64,000 nucleotides of DNA from Loripinus fragilis (GCA_964019695.1 OZ026524.1:25150164-25214163); one strand, 5' to 3'; numbered from the stretch's first letter, positions 10,592 through 22,418 are shown. The notes: a model not told the origin generated them from the letters alone. Numbers and translations are program-made.

Positions 10592-13066
10592 GCTCACCTG
10601 AGCCGAAGGCTCATGGGGGAGCTTATTGTATACCAGTCACTACGGCGTCCGTCCATTGTCCGTCCATTGTCCGTCGCCCGTCCGTCCACAATTTCAAACA
10701 TCTTCTCTACCTACTTAACGTCAAGGTCAAATTTGCTTCCTAATGGGAAAATTTCTGAAAAGTTGATTTTTTTTAAAACTGTGGAAGCCTTAGTCATTAT
10801 TCTCACTTGATATGTTTAACCTAATGAAACAATGGCTAAGTCCCAAATGTCAAGGTTGACCTTTGACCTTTCAGCTTAGGTCGCTCATATTAGAGTCAAT
10901 AAATTAAAACAAATTTCAAGTGAAGACTCCTTATGATAAATTAGTCAAAATGTATGCAAAATATTTTGGTCACATGACACAGATGCCGCCATATATGATT
11001 AAACCATTTAAAAATCTTCTTCTCCAGAACCAGAAGGCCTGTGATATTGGGACTTGGTATGTAGCATTGGGGATGTAGGGCCTTCCAAGTTTGTTCAAAT
11101 GATGATCCTTAGTTGACCTTGACCTACTTAAGGCCAAGGTCAAATTTGCTTCCTATTATATTTAAATGTGATTTTTTTTGAAATGTTGATTTTGTGATTA
11201 CTGTTGAAGCCAAAGTCATTATTCTCACTTGATATGTTAAACCTAATATGACAATGGCTATAAATAAGTTTCAAAGGTCAAGGCCACCACATCCATATAG
11301 GGTAAAAACCAAGGTTGGCAATCGACCAGTCAATATGCATATTGACCAGACCAGTGGTCAATACTGGTTTTAACTGGTCATTACTGGTCGATTGGTGGTC
11401 AATTGGTCGATTGAAAAAAACATGGTTGATGTGAAGAAACTTAGCATTAGTTATCCCACTAAACAGACTTAAAACTGTTTCAATATAAGATAATACAGGC
11501 TTTAAAAAATTGAAAATGTGTTTCATGCCTTGCAATTGCTTTAAAAAATGTATGAATAATTATTTAAAACAGGCCGTAAAACAAACAAAAAATGAAATGC
11601 CAATAGTTTTTAGATCTTTAGTCTCAATTAAACTGAATCATTACCACAACTTTCAGTTTAGACTTACCATTAATAAAAGTAAAGCAAATGCAAGTATTAA
11701 ATGAAATTAACTAAATTTAAAAAAGTTCTAGCTTTTTCACTCATAAAAGATATTTAAATCAGTGACTAATTAAATGAAAGAAAGAACAAAAAATCAATCA
11801 ATACTTAAAATAGATCAGCAAAGATGTCATTATGTAGGAATTAGTCATTGCTCTATTAGTTAATATGCAAATTGAATGTACTTCTCACCTGAAAAGACAA
11901 AGATGTGAAAATGGTAAAGAAAACACTAACTGTTGAGCAATATATCAAGGAGTTAATTTTAACTTTAATTACCCCAGAACAAACAAAACTTTCAAAATAC
12001 TGGACATGTCTCTCAGACTGAAGAAGGTGTGTCAGTTTATAAGACCTATCCAATCACTGAGCTTAAAATGCATTGGCTAATTCACTGGCACCTGTGTTAA
12101 TAACACAGAGGTGTGAAACTGTGGTCATTCTGTTATCTACTGTTATCAGTTAAGTTAACAATTTCACCAGTGTCATAAATAAAATTGCTTTTGTCTCAAA
12201 ATGATGGAAATATCCCTGTTAGGCTGTATGGTTACTATATTCTGCCCTTGATGATTAAAAAAATAATATAAGGTGTTAGATGCCTGGACTGTAATACAGA
12301 AGACAGTGCTAAGGTGAAAAGTGCCCTTGGCAGGGACGAAACAGTACCTTTTTTTCTTTTCTCAATAAATAGAACATAAATTCTGACCTTATATCTCAAT
12401 CTACCTCTAAAACGGCCCCTTAAAATTTTCAATCGACCACTCAGATTCGTATTGACCAGTATTGACCACTTTTTGGTATATTGACCGGGGCGGTTTTAAC
12501 CGGTTAAAACCGCCGGTTAAAACCGGGGGTGGTTTCGACCGCCCAACCTTGGTAAAAACCCATTAAATATCTTATTCTCTGGAACAAAAGGCTAATGGCC
12601 TGGTATGTAGCTTGTGGATGTGGTCTCTATTAGGTTTGCACAAATGATGAATCTAGCTTGACCTACTTTATGGCAAGGTCATATTTGATTCCTAATGCAT
12701 TTATATGGGAAAAATATTGAAAAGTTCATTTTTCTATAACTGTTTAAGCTGAAATCATACTTTCTAGAAATTTTTAACCTTGTGAGACAATGGCTTTGTA
12801 CCAAATGTCAAGCTGACCTGTGACCTTTTATTCAATGCCACTAATTTGGACTGCCACATACCTACATAAACATTGGTTTCTCAGAAAACAATTGGCTGTT
12901 TGATGGAGTATTCATTAGATTGTTTTAAGTCACTGGACCAAAATGGCTACAACCCCCATATATGGTAAAACAAAATATGTTTTATTATAAGCTGTAGTTG
13001 ACCTTGACCTATTTTAACATTATTAAAGTGGTCAGGTGAGCGCCTCAGGACCTTCAGGTCCTCTAG
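10592..13066 (+). mobile_element. Helentron-like (HINE/pearl-type) non-autonomous element, copy A
   Basis: The left end GCTCACCTGAGCC...GGCTCATGG is partly self-complementary. Its complement TCAGGTGAGC sits not at the right tip but internally at 13032-13041. It is followed by a tight hairpin AGGACCTTCAGGTCCT (13047-13062) and the terminal CTAG (13063-13066). Asymmetric inverted repeats with a 3' hairpin are the known layout of Helentron-type rolling-circle transposons and their non-coding derivatives. The interior has degenerate ~460-bp units containing TTGACCTTGACCT. No Rep/helicase is encoded. It is interrupted by a hAT-like element at 11310-12551. Confidence 0.6.
11310..12551. mobile_element. 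hAT-like element with perfect 8-bp TSD
   Basis: The left tip CAAGGTTGG (11310) and right tip CCAACCTTG (ends 12551) are inverted repeats. The identical 8-bp flank GTAAAAAC (11302-11309, 12552-12559) is the classic hAT target duplication. Near both ends CAATCGACC and GGTCAATACTGG-like words repeat in both orientations, typical subterminal transposase sites. Length is 1242 bp. Interior ORFs (65-85 codons) show no transposase motif, so it is non-autonomous. It sits inside the Helentron-like element and is therefore younger than it. Confidence 0.85.
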
Positions 13067-13079
13067 TTTTTTTTTATTG

Positions 13080-13660
13080 TTTTCAGTTTTTGTCTGGCAT
13101 GTTTCGTCCGTCAATCGTCCTCTCAATAAACCTTTCCTTTAGATAACATCTACTCCTGAACCACTTGTCCAAATTTAAAATAATTTCACAGGAATGCTCC
13201 CCATAATGCCCTCTACCAAAAATTGTATGAATTGCTCTAGATTTGAAGTCTTTAAACGATATCTCCTGAACCACTGGTCCAAATTCAAATAATTTGACAG
13301 AATTGTTCCTCGTGATTCCCTCTACCAAAATTGCACAAATGGTTCCGCTCAATGGTTCCGCTCAAATGAACAAAAGAATTGCCAGAGCTCTAGATAAGAA
13401 ATATATTTTAACTACATCTCCTCCTGAACCACTGGTCCATATTCAAAATAATTTCACAGAATTTTTCCTCATGATGCCTTCTACCAAATTGCACAAATGG
13501 TTCCACTCTGCTGAACAAAAGGACCACCAGAGCTCTAGATAAGAACTATCTTTAAGCAGTATCTTCTCCTGACCAATTGGTTTAAATTCAAAATAATTTC
13601 ATAGAACTGTTCTTCATGATGCCTTCTACTTAAGTTGCACAGATGGTTACGCTCTGATTC
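13080..13660. repeat. ~147-bp tandem array, about 4 units
   Basis: Same unit as 8280-8720, with phrases CCAAATTCAAATAATTTGAC and GCACAAATGGTTCCGCTC. It begins 14 bp after the CTAG end of the Helentron-like element, so array and element may be parts of one compound repeat. Confidence 0.7.
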
Positions 13661-13674
13661 TTAGAAATCTAGTT

Positions 13675-13850
13675 CAAGCATTAAGAGAGTGAATATTTGA
13701 TGAAAAATTCTTAGCCATCAGTTTAAGCGTAAAATTCATTTGGGATCTCAAAAGAACTGTTTGATTGAGAGGGTTCCTTTGAGTACCCACAAGAAAAATT
13801 TTGGTTGATAAATAAGGGAAGGAAATTTTAATTATGTACTCTAATCTAGA
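13675..13850. mobile_element. Hairpin MITE family H1, copy 3 (inverted)
   Basis: Diverged copy: CTCAAAAGAACTGTTTGATT / GGGTTCCTTTGAGTACCC with CATCAGTTTAAGCGTAAAAT upstream, the reverse orientation of copies 1 and 2. Confidence 0.6.
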
Positions 13851-15030
13851 GGCGTGTAGAGGAGTTTATACTGTTTTCAGCCTTTCCTGGTTTATGTTAT
13901 ATACACTAGTTATAAATGTATTAATGTTGCGCCTGGCATTTACAAGTTATAACTCCGGTTAATAATGTAGATAAATGTTCATTCATACTGGAGAGAACTC
14001 TTATATGAATGTTTATTCATACTAGAGAGAACCCTTACATGAATGTTTCTACACCTTGAGCTGGTGAGAACTCTAAATATACTGAGGGAAAAAAGTTTAG
14101 CTATTACTTCGGGGATTCACAGTTAAGAAGAAATGGGATTTTTAATTTCATAGTATCAAAATTTTATGTTGACAAACCTTTACAAGTACGATAAAATTAA
14201 CTGGCTGGTTGGCATTTAACATAATATAACGTCTGATTTTAAGTCCCCTTGCTAAAACAGCTTATCTGGCAATTACACGAATATTTTTTATTCTAAAAGT
14301 TTCATTTTCCATTAAATGTTAGATCTAAAAGCTAAAAAGTGAAAACAGTATAAAACTGAATGTTTTGGTCACCATTATCGTACAGTTTTAAGTTAAAAAT
14401 CGTATTTTTTTTCAAATTACCTCTTTCAATTGAATAGTGTTTGAAATTAAAATGCTCAGCAGATCTAATCCTCGCTATGAAATCATATTTTTTTTCTTTT
14501 TACCTCTTGAGGGTTGACATTAGCTCATTTTCAAACAATTGACATATTTGTGCACTTGCTAATAAATTAGATCTAATGCTACAAAAAGAGCCTATAGGAA
14601 AACCCATTATAACTAATTGCGAAACTTTATTCCTGCAGTATAGTTATTTATACTGGAAAAAAGCCTTACGTTTATATCATATGGTAGATAAACTATTTGT
14701 TCAAGAACTGTTCTATAATGATCTTTTGAATCCTTATCAATGATGGGAGGGGACAAAATGAATAGTTATCAAAACATAGGCATGTATTTATATCACACTT
14801 GTTGCCGTAGCACCAGAATATTTTGGCAGGGAATATTATTGTATAGATCATATTGGAGCCAAAAGCATTTCATTCATAAAGTTACATTTTTTCTATATTT
14901 AACAAGTTTCAGCTGAATATATTTTTCAATTCTAATCATTTGAATGAGCCTTTCATAAAGTTTATGGTTGTTTGAGGGTATTTATCATTCATTTGAATTC
15001 AAAGTGAAGTAGAACATTATTTAAGATAAG
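13850..15030. other. Intergenic stretch
   Basis: AT-rich, no gene. At 13970-14050 the segment AATGTTCATTCATACTGGAG is partly duplicated (13975 and 14005). Confidence 0.35.
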
Positions 15031-15039
15031 AGTGAAGAC

Positions 15040-15106
15040 CCTGATCAGAGGTTGCACAACATCTGATCTGGGGCTGCATAGTTTGTCTACTCTATGTCCC
15101 TTAAAA
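15040..15106. repeat. Short hairpin family H3, copy 2
   Basis: GAAGACCCTGATCAGAGGTT ... AACATCTGATCTGGGGCTGC then TAGTTTGTCTAC; same design as 9527. Confidence 0.55.
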
Positions 15107-15568
15107 AGGAGCTAGGCTTAAATGAGTTAATAATCTTGTCTAATATTATTTTTGATGTTAACACTATTTTTTACTTATAATCTTAGTCTGTCATAATTTA
15201 CTTTCAGATATGATTCAGAGATGTTCACTTTACAGAGATAGAAAAGGATGGAGCTACTACAACTGCAAGCCCCAGAGGCTCAAGAAGCAAAATAACACTT
15301 TATTATCAAATGATGAACTCTTTGAAGGTTACACTTCATAGAATTGTGACTTTTTTAATTTTCCCCAAAAGTCTTAATCTTTCATGATGTTATCATTGTG
15401 TGTGGGGGAATTTGTGTAGCATTTGAAGAAGTCACCATTCAATGAAGTGTTGCATTCAAAGAAGTCACTGTTAGATACAGTGTAATCAGGGTTGTATTAG
15501 ACAAAGCTTAATAAATAGAATGATCTAATTTATAACTTTGTGTTTTTAATGTTTAAACATGATCAATA

Positions 15569-15848
15569 CAGTAATCTCTCGCTAACTTGAATCCTTCAAA
15601 CTCAAAATACCCTCTTAAGTTAAAGTAAAGTGTAGGATGAATTCATATTTAACAGACTTTGTTCACAATTATTTTCTATCCAAAACTATGCTGACTTTGA
15701 TGTACTTAGAAGGATAATAGCGAAAACAATCTTGATAGGCTTATACACTGTAATATCCTTTTACAGATCCACTGTTTTAATTCAAGCTACAAATAAAACA
15801 ATGTGAAAAGTTTGGTCATAGAGACTTTGATTTAACGAGAGGTAACTG
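15569..15848. mobile_element. pogo/Tigger-like MITE, 280 bp
   Basis: Ends CAGTAATCTCTCGCTAACTT and its imperfect complement (TTTAACGAGAGGTAACTG) with TA on both sides (15567-15568, 15849-15850). The CAGT...CTC(G)...TAA pattern resembles pogo/Tigger termini. No coding. Confidence 0.6.
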
Positions 15849-15859
15849 TATACTAACTT

Positions 15860-16290
15860 GCTAAGTACCACAAACTGTCCAGACTATGTATGGTCGACCA
15901 TTGGTTAGAAATCAGAGGGTGTTGGTAAACAACCCTAACTGGGCATCTTAACACTGTTGCCATGGTAAATCCTTTCATTTGTAAAAGGCTGTAGTTTTTA
16001 GCCCTCCTGCTCACAGTGTGCTCAATGTGAGCTTTTAAGAAATGATGTCCCTCTGCACAAACCGTCATCATAAAAGGTTCTGGTTTGCAATGGCAACATA
16101 AAAGATATACTCAAATATCTTCCTTTGAAAAACAACAACTCCTGGCTGTATTTGAGAATAATTCAATTTTTATTGTTTCTCTAAGTCAAACAATTTAGAT
16201 TACAAACTTAGCCAAATTGGGCAAGTGGTTATAGGCTAGACACTGAAACGATATTTAAGCATCTCTATGGGTGAACTATCACATCTAGTG
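15860..16290. other. Intergenic stretch
   Basis: No recognisable gene or repeat boundary. Confidence 0.3.
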
Positions 16291-16295
16291 TGAAC

Positions 16296-17260
16296 TGATT
16301 TATGGGCGAGCATATAGTATACCAAAGATTCTGTCATCCGTCTTTCAACATTTTCAAACACTGGGAGCGCTCATCTCAGATGTCACATTATGATCCATAA
16401 GATAGACGAGAAAAGCTAGTTTAATGGTACTGATTACACATTCAAGATTGCTGCAGGGCTAAAATATGACAAAATCCTTAAAGAATAGTTTTCTCTGGAA
16501 CCAAAAAGCCTATGACTTCTCTTTTCAAGACTATATTGGTGGCCCCTTTGCTGTCAAACATGTAGTTGTGCATATATGCCTTGCCTGACGATGCTCTTGT
16601 TGTCCTTTGCAATCTCCATGAATGTCCCTGCACTCAATTCCGACATAGTTACAAAAGAGTACCGCAAGGAGCTATAATTTTAATCCCATGAACTCTAGGC
16701 CAACAATGCCAAGTAAATGGGAGTCCAATAACAGTAAATTGTAGTCTTTAATAATCAAAACAGCATTCCATTACACCTTAGCCATAGGCTCAATATGAAC
16801 TTATGTGACCCTTTCATGTCCGTCATCTGTCAGTTAACACTGCGCTTTAAACAACATCCCCTAAACTACAAAGCGTCACAGGAATGTTCATTGGATAGTT
16901 TTTAGATCTTATTGCGATTATTGGATGTCGGTCTTCCGTCATGCGTCGTCAACAATTGCTTCAAAGGGCATCTCCTCCTAAACTGCTGATTGGATTTTGG
17001 ACAAAAAGTAAATGAGTATGATCAGGAAAAACCACAATCACACACTGCAAACCAACCCACGGCACCGTTACAGGAATGATCCTTTTATGGCCCTCTTCAA
17101 CAATTATTCACAATGGTTCCTGTCCGTTGTATATCTAGATCAGATGGGATAAGAGAATATTTGCGAAATGTAAACAAAAAATCTTTTGTCTGAAACCACA
17201 ATGCCTAGAGCCTGATATTTGGTATGTAGCATCACCCAAATTTGTTCAAATTATTAGTCC
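16296..17260 (+). repeat. Decayed Helentron-like copy
   Basis: GGGCGAGCATATAGTATACC followed by GTCATCCGTC mirrors the left end of copies A and B (GGGTGAGCTAATAGTATACC, CGTCCGTCC). Later phrases (TGGTATGTAGCAT, CCCAAATTTGTTCAAAT) also match their interiors. No clean right end. Confidence 0.5.
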
Positions 17261-17492
17261 CATATTCTGGGGACTATACTTTAATTAGGTTTGAGGTTTT
17301 CTTCAGCTCTGACTATCTGTGAGTCATGAGCCCTTTTCTTTGTTTCATCATAGAGTGTTAATTTGATAAGAGTGTTTTCCATTATGATACATTGCTTTAG
17401 TTAGATGGCCTCCATGCGAGCTGAACATTTCTTGTACTTCAACAACAGCAGAATCTAGGGCGAAGATTTGGTACCAGTAAAATGCATTTAAG

Positions 17493-17515
17493 CCCCCCCC
17501 CCCCCCCCCCCCCCC
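17493..17515. repeat. Poly-C tract (23 C)
   Basis: Uninterrupted C run, with 23 G on the minus strand. May form G-quadruplex/i-motif structure and is a likely assembly or length-variation hotspot. Confidence 0.95.
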
Positions 17516-17839
17516 GGTGGCTTAGGCTGCTGTCCGTTCTAAGGCGGTGGTTCTTTTGTTGTTGACTTTTTGTTTATTGTTACTCCCATTGTGGGAGTCT
17601 GTAATTGTTCTTTGTTTTGTTGTACATTACTTTATGTCCATTCTAGCATTGCAATCATCTTGATGGGGAAGAGAGAGCTGATGGCTTTGCTTAATTTGTC
17701 TTGCTGGTGTCCCGTGATGGTTGAGCGGCTCTTCCTCGCGGTGCCACGGGGTTGTCTGCAGTTTGTGATTGTGGTATTTCCTGATCATACTCACTTTCTA
17801 TTTTTGCTCGATTCCGTCCGTCTGTCCGTCAGTTACGCT

Positions 17840-18335
17840 ATCGTGTCCGAGCAATATCTTCAATATTATTTGAGATAGGCATCCCGAATTCGGTGAGTGG
17901 ATGCATCTTGAAATAACTGAGTGTCTTGTACCATTTTGGGGTCACTGTGACCTTGATCATTGACCTAATATCGAGAATATCGTGTCCGGAGCATATCATC
18001 TACATTATTTGAGGTAGGAATTCAAAATTTGGTGAATGGATGCATCTTGGGGTGGCAATGTGTCACACAATATCTGGATCATGGTGACCTTGACCTGTGA
18101 CCTCATATCTAGAATAATCGTGTCTGTAGCATATCTCCTACATTATTTGAGGTAGGAATCCAAAATTTTGATGTGTGGATGCATCTTTGGATGACAGAGT
18201 GTCGAGTACTTTTTTGGGGTCACTGTTGACCTTGACCTCTTACCACGTTTCTAGAATAATTGTGTCGTAACATATCTCCTACACTTTTAAAGTTAGGAAT
18301 CCCAAATTCGGTGTGTGTATGCACCTTGGATTGTT
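17840..18335 (+). repeat. ~140-bp tandem array, about 3.5 units
   Basis: CGTGTCCGAGCA-type starts recur at about 17840, 17979, 18119 and 18261. Each unit continues with TACATTATTTGAGGTAGGAA, TGGATGCATCTTGG and GGGTCACTGTGACCTTGA. Unrelated in phase to the 147-bp unit, though both sit in the same repeat complex. Confidence 0.75.
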
Positions 18336-18536
18336 CCTCATAATGCCCTTACCAAAATTGTACCAATTGTTCTGCTGGCATTACTCCATAAAGGGAGATA
18401 ATCCAGATAAAAAATTATGGGTCAGTTATTTTTTGATGCGGAATGCATCTATGAAATTTTAAAACCCTATCTTAAACTTGTAATGGACGGAAGGACGGAT
18501 GGAAAAGCCCAAAGCAATATGCCCCTTAACATTTTC

Positions 18537-20703
18537 TCACCTGAGCCAAAGGCTCATGGGTGAGCTAATAGTATACCAGTCACTCTGTCGTCCGTCCGTC
18601 GTCCGTCCCTCAACATTTTTCAAACGGCTTCTCCTCTGAAACCACTGGGCCATTTGAACTACATTTCATATGAAGACTCCTAAGGACGCGGGAACGAAAG
18701 TTTATTCAAATGGTCCTGGTCACATGGCCAAGATGGCCGCCATGCCCATATATAGTAAAAACCCTTTTAAAATCTTCGTCTCCAGAACCAGAAGGCTGAT
18801 AACCTTAGAAATTGGTATGTAGCATTGGGGGTGTTGGTCCTACCAAGTTTGTCCAATGATGTTGTTTGTGATGATCCTAGGTTGACCTTGACCTACTTAA
18901 CGTCAAGGTCAAATTTGCTTCCTAATGCATTTAAATGGGATTTTTTTGAAAAGTTGATTTTTTGAATACTATTAAAGCCAAAGTGATTATCCTTTCTTGA
19001 TATGTAAAAACTAATGAGATAATGGTTATACCTTTGCCCGTTCAGCCAAGGTCGCTCATATTGTGGTCCCATCAATATATTAAAACATAGTTTTCTCACA
19101 AACCATTGGTCCAATTGAACGCAAATTACATGTGAAGACTCCTTATGATAAGTTAGCCTAAATTTATTCAAAATATTTTGGATACATGGCAAAGATGGCC
19201 GCGACGCCCATATATGGTAAAAACCTTTTAAAAATCTTCTGCTCCAGAACCAGAAGGCTGATGACCTTAGAACTTGGTATGTAGCATTGGGGGTGTTGGT
19301 CCTACCAAGTTTGTCCAATGATGTTGTTTGTGATGATCCTAGGTTGACCTTGACCTCCTTAACGTCAAGGTCAAATTTGCTTCCTAATGCATTTAAATGT
19401 GTTTTTTTGAAAAGTTGATTTTTTGAATACTATTAAAGCCAAAGTGATTACCCTTTCTTGATATGTTAAAACTAATGAGACAATGGTTATAGACAAGTTC
19501 AAAGGTCAAGGTTGACCTTTGCCCGTTCAGCCAAGGTCGCTCATATTGTGATCCCATCAATATATTAAAACATGGTTTTCTCACAAACCATTGGTCCAAT
19601 TGACCGCAAATTTCATGTGAAGACTCCTTATGTTAAGTTAGCCAAAATTTATTAAAATATTTTGGATACATAGCAAAGATGGCCGCCACGCCCATATATG
19701 GTAAAACCCTTTTAAAAATCTTCTGCTCCAGAACCAGAAGGCCAGTGACCTTGAGACTTGGTATGTAGCATAAGGAATGTGGGGTCTACCAAGTTTGTTC
19801 AAATAATGAATCTAGGCTGCCCTTGACCTACTTAACGTCAAGGTCAAATTTGCTTCCAAATGCATGTGAATGGGATTTTTTTTGAAAAGTTGATTTTTTG
19901 AATGTTGTGGAAGCCAAAGTCATTATTCTCACTTGATATGTTCAATCTAGTGTCTATAAATAAGTTTAAAAGGTCAATGTTGACCTTTGACCTTTCAGCT
20001 AAGGTCGCTCATATTGGAGTCCCATCAACATATTAAAACATAGTTTTCTCAGAAACCACTTGGCCAATTGAAACCAAATTTCATATGACAGCTCCTTATC
20101 ATTGGTTAGCTAAAACTAGTACAAATTGCTATGGTCACATGACTAAGATGGCCACCACGCCCATATATGGTAAAAACTCTTAATTCTCTTCTTCCCTGGA
20201 ACCAAAAGGCCATTGGCTTTGGGACTTGGTATGTAGCATTTGGGATGTGGGCCCTACCTTGGTTTGCAAAAATGATGAATCTAGGTTGACCTTGACCTAC
20301 TTTATGGCAAGCTCAAATTTGATTCCTAATGCATTTATATGGAGAAAATCTTAAAATGTCCATTTTTCTATAACTGTTTAAGCCGAATTCATAATAGTAA
20401 AACCTATTGAGACAATGGTTTTATATTAAGTACCAAATGTCAAGCTGACCTGTGACCTTTTATCCAAAGCCACTCATTTGGACTGCCCAACACCTATCTA
20501 AGCATCTTTTTCTCATAAATCACTGGGCTGTTTGATTGATTATTCATTAGATTGTTAAGGTCACTTGACCAAAATGGCTGCAACCCCCATACAAACCCCA
20601 TTATGGTAAAACAAAATTTGTTCCATTATAAGCTGTAGTTCAACTTGACCTATCTTAACATTATTAAGGAGTTCAGGCGCCTCAGGACCTTCAGGTCCTC
20701 TAG
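18537..20703 (+). mobile_element. Helentron-like element, copy B, with ~460-bp internal tandem units
   Basis: The left end CTCACCTGAGCC...GGCTCATGGGTGAGC matches copy A. The right end has the same hairpin AGGACCTTCAGGTCCT (20684-20699) plus CTAG (20700-20703). The interior repeats a ~460-bp unit; the phrase GACCTTGACCTACTTAACGT occurs near 18885, with equivalents at 19345, 19805 and 20290. Minus-strand frames at 18893-19599 are the same repeat translated twice and are not genes. Copy B lacks the hAT insertion found in copy A. Confidence 0.65.
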
Positions 20704-20705
20704 TT

Positions 20706-21150
20706 CAAAGTTGGGGGCATAAAAACTGCTCAAATGGTTCTCTCCGCCGAACTAAAGGGCATCCAGAGCTCTAGATATGAAATGTCTTTAAATGACATCT
20801 CCTGAACCGCTGGTCCAAATTCAAAATAATTTCACAGAATTGTCCCTAAAATATCCTCAACCAAAATTGCACAAATGGTTCCGCTCCACTGAACGAAGGG
20901 GTAACCAGAGCTCCCGATGAGAAATGACTATTAACAACATCTTCTCTTGAACCACTGGTCCAAATTGAAAATAATATTACAGAAATGCTCCTCATGATGC
21001 CCTCTACCAAAATTGTTCAGAAAGTTCAGCTTGGCTGAACAACATGGCTATAAGAGCTAAATTCTAAAATCATATCTCTTTAACCATAGACCAATGCATC
21101 ATGTGCCAGGATTCAGGTGAGCGATCCAGGGCCATAGGGCTCTCTTGTAT
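20706..21150. repeat. ~147-bp tandem array abutting Helentron copy B
   Basis: About three units of the 8280 family, starting directly after CTAG and ending in GGTGAGCGATCCAGGGCC...GGGCTCTCTTG at about 21117-21150. The element-then-array order repeats that at 10592-13660. Confidence 0.7.
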
Positions 21151-21199
21151 ATATGAGGATTTTAATGCAAATTTAAAACTATATTGACTCTTTGTGTAT

Positions 21200-21690
21200 G
21201 GAACTTCACATTTCCCCAAATTTATTATACCTAACAGCTTTTATATCAGAACCAAATGTAAAGCTGACCTTCACCCAGAGCAGCTCCCTTTGGACTGTCA
21301 CATACATATCTAAACATCTTTTTCTCAGAAACTACTTGGCTGATTGAACAGAAGCAGAAGAAATTTTCAAAAAATCAAACAAAATGGAGGCTTTTCCTTT
21401 TTTTTTTTTGCTTTTTGGCAAGGCTCCCTAGATCCCCAAAATTATGAGCTTGCTCCCTACCTCCCCTAAAATAATTACCAGTGCTCCCCAGCTCCATGAA
21501 AATAAATAGCCATTCTCACCAGATCTCCAAAGCCCCTGGGGGCCCCGTTTTGGTATGTAGTTTTGGGGATGTGAGGCTTGTGAGCCATACAAAATATTTT
21601 TAAATAATATGCCTAGGTTGGCCATGACGTAGTTTAACATTATTAAAGAGATCATGTGACTCAATATCAGGTGAGCACTTCAGGTCCTAA
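21200..21690 (+). repeat. Truncated Helentron-like 3' fragment
   Basis: Shares AAGCTGACCT, CTTTTTCTCAGAAACTACTTGGCTG, TTTAACATTATTAAAGAG and the terminal TCAGGTGAGCACTTCAGGTC with copies A and B. The 3' hairpin is damaged and a poly-T tract lies inside. Confidence 0.5.
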
Positions 21691-21959
21691 TATGCCTTGG
21701 TATATTGCATCATCATTTCGTTCATTTCGCTGGAACGAAGGGTGTGTACGAAAATACTCTCCATTTGATGCAATGAGAAGATATTTACTCTAATTATGAT
21801 CAACGCACTTTACTTTATTTGTAAAAATAGCAAATGTCTATGCTTTACTTATGGGCATGTCATAAAAAAAATCCATGTTCAGTACCAAAAAGTCATTTTT
21901 TCTTCCAAATACAAATCTGGATAGTTTAACTTGGACGCACGGAAATAGGTAGTGCCTAT

Positions 21960-22418
21960 TTAATTCATATTACTGTGGATTTGACGAAGAATAGCTCCAC
22001 ATTTTTCTTCAATTGCAATCTGAATTTGCTCTACTAAGTGCTGAGGCGAATTATAGTTTCCTGCTGGGATAAACAATTTTATTTCAGGACAACTTTCATT
22101 TTTCATGCATACAGTATTCATTTTACTTTTCCCCAGTCTTTCCAAAACATTCTCATCGTAGAAGTGAACATAAAAATAATTGCTGTTATGTGAAATGTTA
22201 TATACTTCCGTAGGAGTCATCATTTCTACCAACGCTACAACCCATTGTTCTTTCTGGACTTGAATAGGATGATTTAGCTTTGTGGTAAATGAGAACTGTT
22301 TATTTTTAGGGAAAATATCCATAGAACTATCACTCAGTAAGCTCAGATAAAATTCATCCATGATCTCATATGTGAAACAGCCACTACAGTTGATAGAAAT
22401 ATAATGACAATTAGACAT
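21960..22418 (-). CDS. Polinton/adintovirus-like structural-type protein, partial
   Basis: A 153-codon frame. Its likely functional start is the Met at residue 20 (MDEFYLSLLSDSS), because the family I recall begins that way. The N-terminal pattern is Phe-Tyr-x-x-Leu-x-(S/D)-x-Ser...(D/Y)-(I/F)-F-P-x-N, followed by a (F/L)-x-T-K-L strand and W-x-V-A-L-x-E (WVVALVEM, residues about 59-66). It ends in a region (GNYNSPQHLVEQIQ) that would bind no known ligand. Proteins with this layout are, as I recall, frequent in invertebrate genomes on Polinton/Maverick or adintovirus-type elements, where they are thought to be virion-associated. That is inference without a search. No capsid, DNA polymerase B, integrase or ATPase frame lies nearby, so it is an isolated remnant or a domesticated copy. 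The frame has no internal stop or visible frameshift, and the flanking DNA is ordinary intergenic sequence. Confidence 0.5.
   Translation of the reverse strand: MSNCHYISINCSGCFTYEIMDEFYLSLLSDSSMDIFPKNKQFSFTTKLNHPIQVQKEQWVVALVEMMTPTEVYNISHNSNYFYVHFYDENVLERLGKSKMNTVCMKNESCPEIKLFIPAGNYNSPQHLVEQIQIAIEEKCGAILRQIHSNMN

Noticed and set aside
18893..19599. Two similar minus-strand ORFs (141 and 68 codons) as a duplicated gene
   Set aside because: They are the ~460-bp Helentron unit read twice, with no domain and non-coding similarity in all frames.
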